Of a DNA stretch of 36,770 nt, positions 25,268 to 31,335 are shown in pieces. The translations under genes were made by a program, and so were the position numbers. Location: the NCBI GenBank assembly GCA_011525755.1, contig WYBS01000007.1, positions 1 through 36,770 of the forward strand, written 5' to 3'. The stretch is from Planctomycetaceae bacterium. GTDB lineage: Bacteria; Planctomycetota; PLA2. The notes below the pieces were generated by a model. The model was not told the DNA's origin. It searched no databases and saw only the letters and a program-made list of their open reading frames with translations. The stretch's first letter is position 1. Each line of letters starts with the position of its first letter.

Positions 25268-25345
25268 GCTGGCAGAAACCGTTGGCAGAAACTGCTAGCA
25301 GAGTCTGTTAGCAGTTTCTATCAGCAGTTTCTGCTAGCAGAAAGT
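25268..25345. repeat. Six tandem 13-bp units (iteron-like array)
   Basis: Six contiguous 13-mers: GCTGGCAGAAACC, GTTGGCAGAAACT, GCTAGCAGAGTCT, GTTAGCAGTTTCT, ATCAGCAGTTTCT and GCTAGCAGAAAGT. Each has R/T-G-C-A-G at the same place; the right half is AGAAAC-like in units 1, 2 and 6 and GTTTCT in units 4 and 5. Units 2-4 also form a long, nearly perfect inverted repeat (25287-25319). The array lies in the 172-bp gap between divergent genes at 25222 and 25395. It may be a multi-site operator or replication-type iterons. Confidence 0.75.
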
Positions 25346-25394
25346 AGAGATTGCACGCGCGGGCACGCGGCCCTACGTTCGATGTCGGTCAGGG

Positions 25395-25952
25395 ATGAGG
25401 AGAACCGACATCTCGGAGCTGATCCGTTCCCCCAAAGGCCGTCTCACGCTGCTCATGTTGCTCTTCTGCGGCATCGAGCTCTCGATCCTCATCGTGCGCG
25501 ACGCGCACGCGGCAACGTACGTCATCGCCGTCCCCGAGGTGGCGGGCGATGATCACGGCCGCGGCTCGGTGTGCTCCCGAGTCAGGGACGACCCGCGCAG
25601 TACGTCCTCAACGGCGCGGCGCCGAACGGCCGGAACGGGCACCGCGTGCACGTCCGCCAGCCTGTCCGAGCGAGTCGATGCCTTCATGTGGGGCGGCTCG
25701 GCCTGCGTCGCGCCGTCCGCTGTCTTCAACACGCTCACCACGGTCTCGGGACCACCTGACGGGCAAGTACGGGAAGCGGAGCCCGGCCATAGAGGCACAC
25801 GGCCGGGCTCCACAATGCGAGGAGGGCTGGGAGATGAGCGCGCAGGAGCGGCCGGACGGCCGCAAACACAGGTTCTACCGACTGATGCGGGCGCGAAACG
25901 TCCCACCGCATCAGATCGAGGTGGCGTGGGGAGTCGTCCACGGTCTCCCTGA
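25395..25952 (+). CDS. Possible exported small protein; frame doubtful after about residue 55
   Basis: ATG 25395 starts 'RRTDISELIRSPKGRLTLLMLLFCGIELSILIVRDAHAATYVIAVPEVAG', a credible signal peptide with A-H-A-A cleavage and a short mature start. Beyond that the sequence turns arginine- and serine-rich and unlike a folded protein, and it overlaps the next, better-supported gene by 119 bp. A short stretch near 25670-25760 looks protein-like again. Either the gene is frameshifted or it ends early. No family is recognised. Confidence 0.3.
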   Translation: MRRTDISELIRSPKGRLTLLMLLFCGIELSILIVRDAHAATYVIAVPEVAGDDHGRGSVCSRVRDDPRSTSSTARRRTAGTGTACTSASLSERVDAFMWGGSACVAPSAVFNTLTTVSGPPDGQVREAEPGHRGTRPGSTMRGGLGDERAGAAGRPQTQVLPTDAGAKRPTASDRGGVGSRPRSP

Positions 25953-26091
25953 CAAGGACATCGCGACGCGCTTGGGCGTGAAGCGCGACACAGTGAAACA
26001 GTACAAGCGGCCGCTCTACGCGACCTTTGAGTGCAATGACCGTGGGGATCTTGCGCAGAAGCTCTGGCAACTCATGGGGGAGCACCTGTGA
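25834..26091 (+). CDS. Small stand-alone GerE-type helix-turn-helix protein, 85 aa
   Basis: ATG 25834 follows GGAGG at a spacing of eight bases. Nearly the whole protein is one helix-turn-helix domain: 'VPPHQIEVAWGVVHGLPDKDIATRLGVKRDTVKQYKRPLYATFECNDRGDLAQKL'. This is the GerE pattern (E-I-A-x-x-L-x-x-x-x-x-T-V-x-x-Y, then K-x-x-x-x-x-x-x-x-N-R-x-x-L). It shares the Q-x-x-V-A-W lead-in with the other GerE protein at 24152. It is a likely DNA-binding regulator of the exported-protein operon that starts 176 bp downstream. Confidence 0.72.
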   Translation: MSAQERPDGRKHRFYRLMRARNVPPHQIEVAWGVVHGLPDKDIATRLGVKRDTVKQYKRPLYATFECNDRGDLAQKLWQLMGEHL

Positions 26092-26267
26092 ACCCGCGCA
26101 CCACCAGACGCCGCGTCGGTACGACCCCCTGGTGTATGTCCCTTTGGGGGACTATTCGCCGACCGAGGGCGATGACAGGATCCGCGACGAGCACGACGCG
26201 CGAGGATGCGGCACCACGGTACGGTCCACATCTCGGCGACTGACCCGTGCTTCGAAAGGAGTTGAGC

Positions 26268-26738
26268 GTGCGACTTTGGAGCGTAAGTCGATACTTGTGC
26301 ATCGCCGGCCTCTTGTGCATCGCCGCGATGGCCGATCCGCCCGCACCGCGGCCGGGCACCACGACGAACCAGGGAACCGGAAACGTTGGCCAGGGAAACA
26401 CGACCTACACGGTCACGTCTACGGTGGCCTCGTCGACATCGACGCAGGCCGGCGTCACCGTTCGCCTCTTGCGGGCGAACGGGAATCGGTTCGGGGTTAG
26501 CGGCGTTTTCGACATCGACGACTGCATCATCATCGTCACCGTCAACACCGCGACGAAGGAAAAGGCCAAGATCAACGTCTGTGACGGAACATGCACGCTG
26601 TGGAAGGACACGGACGACGACGGCGAGATTGATCCGGCGAATCCCGGTGATCCGGAGGCCGACCCGCCGGTCCCGCCGACGCCGGCCGAGTCCTCCATCA
26701 ATCTACCTCAAACCAGTCACACCCCTCCTCCCGCGTGA
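26268..26738 (+). CDS. Exported protein A of a new-looking paralogous pair, 156 aa
   Basis: The start GTG 26268 is set by AAAGGAG seven bases upstream. A signal peptide (VRLWSVSRYLCIAGLLCIAAMA) is followed by a threonine/asparagine-rich region 'GTTTNQGTGNVGQGNTTYTVTSTV'. A core 'DIDDCIIIVTVNTATKEKAKINVCDG' has two cysteines, then 'LWKDTDDDGEID', an EF-hand/dockerin-like D-x-D-x-D-G calcium loop, and a proline-rich tail. It aligns along its length with the next gene's product. No known family is recognised. It is predicted to be secreted, disulfide-bonded and calcium-binding. Confidence 0.72.
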   Translation: MRLWSVSRYLCIAGLLCIAAMADPPAPRPGTTTNQGTGNVGQGNTTYTVTSTVASSTSTQAGVTVRLLRANGNRFGVSGVFDIDDCIIIVTVNTATKEKAKINVCDGTCTLWKDTDDDGEIDPANPGDPEADPPVPPTPAESSINLPQTSHTPPPA

Positions 26739-26755
26739 ACCAAGGAGACACGGAC

Positions 26756-27184
26756 ATGTTCACACATCGAGACGCATGGGTGGCCACCGCAGGGTGCTTG
26801 CTGCTGTTGGCCACGGCTGTGTTCGCAAGCGCGCATCCGGTTGCCGGCACGACGACCTACCAAGGGAACTCAACTGTTAGTGGCGTCAACACGACCTACA
26901 CCGTCACCACCACGGTTTCCGGCCCCGCAGTGACCGAGGCCGGCTATGCGTATAACCGGCTGGGGAAGGACGGGCGTTCCGGCGCTGGAACCGGTGACAA
27001 GGACATCGAGGACTGCATAATCATCATCGAGGTGGATAGCAGCAAGAAGGTCAAGGTCAAGGTGAACGTCTGCGATCAGACTGCGACCGTGTGGCACGAC
27101 GCCGATGACGACGGCACGATCAACGGGACGGAGGCGAGCGCCAATGTCCCAATGACGAACCACACCGACCCGCCGACCGAATGA
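26756..27184 (+). CDS. Exported protein B, paralogue of the preceding gene, 142 aa
   Basis: ATG 26756 has AAGGAG eight bases upstream. The signal peptide is 'WVATAGCLLLLATAVFASA'. The mature part shares with protein A the blocks 'GTTTYQGNSTVSGVNTTYTVTTTVSG', 'DIEDCIIIIEVDSSKKVKVKVNVCD' and 'VWHDADDDGTING'. The lysine-rich strand between the two cysteines is even more regular here. The genes are 17 bp apart, so a tandem duplication inside an operon is likely. The stop overlaps the next start as ATGA. Confidence 0.72.
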   Translation: MFTHRDAWVATAGCLLLLATAVFASAHPVAGTTTYQGNSTVSGVNTTYTVTTTVSGPAVTEAGYAYNRLGKDGRSGAGTGDKDIEDCIIIIEVDSSKKVKVKVNVCDQTATVWHDADDDGTINGTEASANVPMTNHTDPPTE

Positions 27185-27558
27185 CGCACCCCGTTTCGCT
27201 GTCACACACCTTTGCGGGCCGGTGCCGACGCGCCGGCCCGCTGTTCGTGGTCGCGATAGGTGTTGGGGTTGTCTCGGCTGCGCTGGAGACCCATCGCCGT
27301 CGCGCACGGCCGGAGGTTCGGCAGTTCTCCGTCGAGACGGCCGATCATGGCCTAGTGCGGTTCAGGCTTGAGCTGCGACATGCCGCGCGAGTGCAGTGGT
27401 GCGCACCGAACGTACTGCTCGTCGGACCGCACGAGGGCCACCAGTTTGAGGGCATGTGGTGCGCGGGCGCCGCCGGCGCTCCGGCACTCCGTCTGCTCGT
27501 AGACGATCGGATGCTGGAGGTGTATGTTGAGCCGCCTCGCGTTGTCCCGGTGCCTTGA
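27181..27558 (+). CDS. Single-span membrane protein, 125 aa
   Basis: The ATG at 27181 overlaps the previous stop (ATGA). After a basic N-terminus comes one hydrophobic segment 'PLFVVAIGVGVVSAAL'. An external domain of about 90 residues follows, 'VRQFSVETADHGLVRFRLELRHAARVQWCAPNVLLVGPHEG', with two cysteines in 'QWCAPN' and 'GMWCAG'. The family is not known. Its 3' end overlaps the next gene by 35 bp, as is usual for tightly coupled operons. Confidence 0.6.
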   Translation: MTHPVSLSHTFAGRCRRAGPLFVVAIGVGVVSAALETHRRRARPEVRQFSVETADHGLVRFRLELRHAARVQWCAPNVLLVGPHEGHQFEGMWCAGAAGAPALRLLVDDRMLEVYVEPPRVVPVP

Positions 27559-27940
27559 CGTTCTCGTCGCCAGCGTGTGGGCGGGTGCCGCCGTCACGCA
27601 CGTCTTGACCTCAGGCCCGTTCTCCTCTATCGACGGCGCTACGGGCGTGCTAGCTGCGGGCACGCTGACCGCGCTCGAAACATACGTCGGTCTCGCCCTG
27701 CTGACTGGCCATGCGAGCGGGAGGAGGCTCGCTGCTGTCGTACTGCTGTGCTTCACGACATACCTAGGCTGGCGCGCGACTCGATTGGGCTGGACGGCGC
27801 GCTGCATGTGCCTTGGGGGCACGAGCGTCTCGTTCGGTGTCCTGCGAAACGCCTTGATGGGGGGGGCGTTGCTGGCAGCGTCTATGCTAGGCCGTGGTAG
27901 GATTTCGTCATGTGGTCGCGGGCCTTCAACCTCTCCGTAG
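27524..27940 (+). CDS. MauE/DoxX-like redox-associated membrane protein, 138 aa
   Basis: ATG 27524 has GGAGG three bases upstream. Four hydrophobic segments: 'LDVLVASVWAGAAVTHV', 'ATGVLAAGTLTALETYVGLALLTG', 'RRLAAVVLLCFTTYLGW' and 'LRNALMGGALLAASML'. Between the last two is 'RCMCLGG', like the C-x-C-F-G of MauE, followed by an L-R-N as in that family. MauE-type proteins act in the maturation of disulfide-containing exported proteins. Its presence after two exported proteins with conserved cysteine pairs fits such a role, but this is inference. Confidence 0.6.
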   Translation: MLSRLALSRCLDVLVASVWAGAAVTHVLTSGPFSSIDGATGVLAAGTLTALETYVGLALLTGHASGRRLAAVVLLCFTTYLGWRATRLGWTARCMCLGGTSVSFGVLRNALMGGALLAASMLGRGRISSCGRGPSTSP

Positions 27941-28554
27941 TCAGCTTCTTGGTGGGCATACTAGTAGGACGGTTCATATTCCCCGCGGAGGCGCAGTTCG
28001 CAGAGCGTCGGGCAAGGCGTCCTGACTCGGGCGAATCGCGGGTGATGGAGCAAGCGAGTCAGCGGCCGGAGTACGCGCAGCCCCGTGACGCCGCTTCTGA
28101 GCTTCGTCCTGAGGGCCACCAGCAGTCGTTAGAACGGGACCGCGCGGGTATGGGCGGCGATACAGAGCTCGTGGAGGAACCCGTTGCTCCGCTCGGGCTC
28201 CATGTCTCCGAAGCGACCCAGAAGGCGCCCACAACTGCGGAGCTTCGCGCGGCGAAGATGATCGACATGCTAGTCGATGCGCGGTTGCGGGCGCCTGGTA
28301 GTTACACGGCTACGTTGCTCTCCACAATCGACGGAGAACGAAACAACGTGCGTGGCCAGCTCGAGTCGGCACGGTTGCGTCTGACGTGTGAATTGGACAA
28401 GGTGGAGTCAGCCTACGATGATCGGGACTCAATGCGACGCGAGTTGTCACTTTCGCGAATCCGAGATGACGTTGTGCGTATCCTGCAAGGGTGCGGGGCA
28501 AGTGAGGACGTCATCGATCGCGCTCTTGCCGTTTCTCCATCGCTCGGGCGCTAG
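27910..28554 (+). CDS. Membrane-anchored helical protein, 214 aa
   Basis: ATG 27910 overlaps the previous gene by 31 bp. One N-terminal membrane segment ('LSVVSFLVGILVGRFIF') is followed by a charged, disordered-looking stretch (residues about 30-105). A helical domain ends it (about 110-214), with 'TTAELRAAKMIDMLVDARLRAPGSYTATLLSTIDGERNNVRGQLESARLRLTCELDKVE' and 'RIRDDVVRILQGCGASEDVIDRAL'. The helices could form a coiled coil. No family is recognised. It is the last gene of the operon that begins with the paralogous pair. Confidence 0.62.
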   Translation: MWSRAFNLSVVSFLVGILVGRFIFPAEAQFAERRARRPDSGESRVMEQASQRPEYAQPRDAASELRPEGHQQSLERDRAGMGGDTELVEEPVAPLGLHVSEATQKAPTTAELRAAKMIDMLVDARLRAPGSYTATLLSTIDGERNNVRGQLESARLRLTCELDKVESAYDDRDSMRRELSLSRIRDDVVRILQGCGASEDVIDRALAVSPSLGR

Positions 28555-28710
28555 GCGCTTCCATGCGAGGGCTTCTCCCGTCAAGGCTGTAGATTGGGAT
28601 GAGAGGCAGGTCACCCGGACAGGGTTCCAGGCTGCGGACGCCCCGGCGCGGGTCGGAGAGAGTCGGTTCCGCGGACGGCGGGGAGCTTCGGGCAGAGCGC
28701 GTCCCCGGCG

Positions 28711-28809
28711 TGGACGGCGAAGACGTGATGTGAAACCTCGGGGCGAAGATCGAAGCAGGGCCGTATGATCGCTATGTGCACTCCCACATGGACGGCGGAG
28801 ACGTGATGT
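28711..28809. repeat. Direct repeat of 21 bp, 78 bp apart
   Basis: The 21-mer beginning TGGACGGCGAAGACG at 28711-28731 recurs at 28789-28809 with one mismatch (G for A). The two copies flank non-coding sequence just before the Rhs-derived open frame. They may be remnants of a repeated Rhs segment or an integration scar. No gene is supported in 28555-28806. Confidence 0.45.
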
Positions 28810-29556
28810 CGGAAGAGTGGAGACTACGCCGCTAACGCCAATGATCCACTTGGCCTTCAGGGTGCAAATGGGCAGGCGTGTTGCGGGAAGGGCTACGGGG
28901 TCGTCCTGTTCAACCGCCAGCCGTGGTCAGAATCGCGCCGGCAGAACAGCGTCCAGCGCATCTTCAACATCTATGCAAACCTCTCGCACGCGTTCCACGT
29001 GTACAGGGCAAAGTGGGCCCTCGAGCAGGCATACGGCGCAGGGGGCGCTGTGATGCTGGGGTTCGACGGTCGCGGAGAGTCGGAGAGTGCGTCCCAACTT
29101 CGCGAGTCCCTTCGGAACTGGACGCGCGGCCAGGTTGATATTGACGCGGCGATCAGGAACGCGCTTCAGGATGTGTGCTTCAACGGCATGATCATGATCG
29201 GGCACGGCGTCGATGATGGAGCGGGAACCTTCGAGTACCCCTACTTTCAGGACGGCCGCCCGGCGCCGCTCACTGTACGGAACATACCGACTCTTGCTGG
29301 CCGTCGGTTGCAGTTCTGTGCTGGCGTCTTCTGCGGTTCGGAGAACGGATCGAGCAGCACTAATGCCGACGAGGTGATTCGTGGACCGGACAACATGTGG
29401 ATTGAGGATGATCCGTTCGGTACCGATCAAGAGGACCTCATGTACGAGTTTGAGGAAGCGATGGAACAGATTGGCGGCAACCCCATGACCGATGAGCAAA
29501 GAGAAGAGCATCAAGCAGCGTTCGATAGAATGATGGTGACCCCGGCGAATCGATAA
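28807..29556 (+). pseudogene. Orphan Rhs/YD-repeat C-terminal tip with a caspase-like His/Cys pair
   Basis: The frame opens after TGA 28804-28806 and runs 249 codons. It begins with 'GDYAANANDPLGLQ', the N-D-P-L-G-L hallmark at the end of Rhs repeat cores, followed by a variable tip; no YD repeats precede it. The only internal start is GTG 28999, without a ribosome-binding site. The tip has a hydrophobic block ending in G-H-G (His codon 29203) and, 38 residues on, L-Q-F-C-A-G (Cys codon 29317), like the caspase Q-A-C-R-G. That is the order of clan CD peptidases. It is probably a displaced Rhs toxin module, likely unexpressed. Confidence 0.6.
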
Positions 29557-29580
29557 GTGCAAGTATATGGTAGGGAGTGG

Positions 29581-30024
29581 ATGATAGGCCGGGTTGTTCT
29601 CGTTGGCGGTGTTGCAATAGTGATCGCCGCATGGATCGGCGTGACCGTGATGTTGCGGCAGCAGCGGCTTAGTGCGCAGGAGTACACGGACGTGTGCCGG
29701 CTGAAGGAAATCGTATCGCTGATGAGAGAGAAGTTCGGGAACGAACTACCAATGGACAGCTCGGGTAGCCTTGATGTCTATGCATTGGTCCGAGGGGGAT
29801 GGCTCCCGATGGAAAGGGCTGTGGAACTGTTTGCGTCTGCACGCACCGGCTATGGGCCGAGCAGGGAGGATATCGAGCGGGGGGACTACCGGACGTTCCC
29901 CTATGAGCGACTTGGCAAGGGAGGCGTGGCTGAGCGCGATCCTCTACTTGCTGACGGCACGCCAGTGGGAAAGCCGGCGGTGCGCCTAGCGGCGTACCTT
30001 AGCGGGGATGTGAGACGAGAGTGA
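29581..30024 (+). CDS. Membrane-anchored protein next to the Rhs tip; possible immunity or pilin-like protein
   Basis: ATG 29581 has GGGAG a few bases upstream; GTG 29557 is the alternative. 147 aa: a membrane segment 'VVLVGGVAIVIAAWIGVTVML', then 'EYTDVCRLKEIVSLMREKFG' and 'GYGPSREDIERGDYRTFPYERLGKGG', ending 'AVRLAAYLSGDVRRE'. An N-terminal helix with a C-terminal A-x-L-S-G-D-V is reminiscent of pseudopilins. Its place 25 bp after the Rhs tip is where an immunity gene would lie. Neither can be shown from sequence. Confidence 0.55.
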   Translation: MIGRVVLVGGVAIVIAAWIGVTVMLRQQRLSAQEYTDVCRLKEIVSLMREKFGNELPMDSSGSLDVYALVRGGWLPMERAVELFASARTGYGPSREDIERGDYRTFPYERLGKGGVAERDPLLADGTPVGKPAVRLAAYLSGDVRRE

Positions 30025-30026
30025 CT

Positions 30027-30113
30027 GCAGATGGGCTGTGGCGGCCCAGCGGCGAATGGATGAAGTGAAGCGGCCCCGCGGCCGATGGACGGGGGTCCTT
30101 GATGCCCATCTGC
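30027..30113. other. Inverted repeat GCAGATGGGC / GCCCATCTGC with structured loop
   Basis: GCAGATGGGC (30027-30036) is exactly complementary to GCCCATCTGC (30104-30113). The loop contains further GC stems around CGGCCCCGCGGCCG. It begins right after the stop of the pilin-like gene. It could be a terminator or a structured RNA. Confidence 0.35.
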
Positions 30114-30173
30114 TGCCCAAGTTTCAGCACTCCGTGGACGCCATGGACGTCATGGACAACTCGTGCCCGGGAA

Positions 30174-30216
30174 CCCGCTTGGAAAACGGGTAGGTCGGCG
30201 GTTTCCTAAACCGCCG
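30174..30216 (+). other. tRNA-like anticodon arms (possible tRNA relics)
   Basis: CCCGC-TTGGAAA-ACGGG (30174-30190) has the size and loop of a tRNA-Ser(GGA) anticodon arm with one mismatched pair. Just downstream GCGGT-TTCCTAA-ACCGC (30198-30214) is a perfect arm with the loop of tRNA-Arg(CCT). No T-arm or acceptor stem is visible, so neither is a functional tRNA. They lie at the right edge of the island, where integrating elements leave tRNA fragments. Confidence 0.35.
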
Positions 30217-30398
30217 CTCCATGGGGCCCCTCGTCGCCGATCGCAGGCCGCGCGAGCGACCGGCTTCCTCCAGAGCCGCTGGCGAAACCGGCCGCAACGG
30301 TGCACGTTCCGGATCGGATATGCGGCGTCCGCAGCGCCGCAGCATCGCCGCGCAAAGCGCGCCACCGTGGCACGGCGTGCGCGGAGCGGAGCAATCGG

Positions 30399-30653
30399 GC
30401 CGATCTGCGGCGGCCGGAGGCGGTCCGCAGCATCGGCGCGTCGCGCAGCCACGAGCCCACGCACCGGTCGGCGAGGGTGGCGCGTCGTACGGCCGCGAGC
30501 CCAGGCACCGGTCGGCGAGGGTGACGCCGATCTGCGGCGACCGGAGGCGGTCCGCTGCATCGGCGCGTCGTGCGGCCGCGAGCCCACGCACCGATCGGCG
30601 AGGGTGGAGCCGATCAGCGGCCGCCGGAGGCGGTCCGCTGCATCGGCGCGTCG
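30399..30653. repeat. Degenerate tandem repeat, unit about 83 bp
   Basis: Copies start with GCCGATCTGCGGC or a close variant at about 30399, 30526 and 30609. Each continues through GGAGGCGGTCCGC, CATCGGCGCGTCG and CACCGGTCGGCGAGGGTG; a half copy lies at about 30480-30524 and the last copy is truncated. The stretch from 30025 to 30666 has no supported gene apart from these structures. The repeats end 14 bp before the peroxiredoxin gene. Confidence 0.6.
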
Positions 30654-30666
30654 ACCCCGAGCGAAC

Positions 30667-31302
30667 CTACTTGTTCGGCTGCGGGGTGATCCGCAGGTAC
30701 GGCTTCAGCGTCTTGAACCCCCGCGGGAACTTCCTTCGCGCCTCGTCGTCGGAGAGCGCCGGCGCCACGATCACGTCCTCGCCGTGATGCCAGTTCGCGG
30801 GCGTCGCCACCGCGTACGCCGACGTCAGCTGGAGCGAGTCGATCACCCGCAGCAGCTCGTCGAAGTTCCGCCCGCAGCTCGCCGGGTAGGTGATCGTGAG
30901 GCGCACCTTGTTCGCGCCGTCGACCACGAACACCGAGCGCACGGTCATCGTGTCGCTCGCGTTCGGGTGGATCATGTCGTAGAGCTTGCTGACCTTCTGG
31001 TCGGCATCCGCGATCATCGGGAAGTTGGGCGCCTTGCCCTGCGTCTCCGCGATGTCTCGCGACCACTCGTGGTGCGCGCCGAGCGGATCGACCGACAGCC
31101 CGATCACCTTGCAGTTCCGCTTCTCGAACTCCTGCTTGATCTTGGCGACGTGGCCGAGCTCGGTCGTGCAGACCGGCGTGAAGTCCTTCGGATGGGAGAA
31201 GAGCACGGCCCACGACCCGCCCTTCCACTCGTGGAAGCGGATCGGGCCCTCCGTGGTCTCCGCGGTGAAGTCCGGGGCGATGTCCCCGAGGCGAATCGTC
31301 AT
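30667..31302 (-). CDS. 1-Cys peroxiredoxin (Prx6 type)
   Basis: A 211-aa cytoplasmic peroxidase that reduces hydrogen peroxide and organic hydroperoxides. ATG 31302 follows AAGGAGG at four bases. The active site is P-K-D-F-T-P-V-C-T-T-E with the peroxidatic C45. Further Prx6 features are 'VIGLSVDPLGAHHEWSRDI', 'FPMIADADQKVSKLYDMIHP', 'VRSVFVVDGANKVRLTITYPASCGRNFDELLRVIDSLQLT' and the C-terminal 'TPANWHHGEDVIVAPALSDDEARRKFP'. The length is normal for the family. Thioredoxin or glutathione is the likely reductant. It is monocistronic, next to the island edge. Confidence 0.96.
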   Translation of the reverse strand: MTIRLGDIAPDFTAETTEGPIRFHEWKGGSWAVLFSHPKDFTPVCTTELGHVAKIKQEFEKRNCKVIGLSVDPLGAHHEWSRDIAETQGKAPNFPMIADADQKVSKLYDMIHPNASDTMTVRSVFVVDGANKVRLTITYPASCGRNFDELLRVIDSLQLTSAYAVATPANWHHGEDVIVAPALSDDEARRKFPRGFKTLKPYLRITPQPNK

Positions 31303-31335
31303 GGTTCCTCCTTGGAGTCCGTCCGAGAGCGGTGC

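Noticed and set aside
25268-25345. CRISPR array
   Set aside because: The 13-bp units are contiguous and have no spacers between them; no cas gene is present.
30174-30216. Functional tRNA-Ser or tRNA-Arg gene
   Set aside because: Only anticodon-arm-like hairpins are present; the acceptor stem, D-arm and T-loop (TTCGA) are not found.
30124-30591. Short open frames across the tandem repeats on both strands
   Set aside because: They only read through the 83-bp repeats, change frame between copies and have no start signal or motif.
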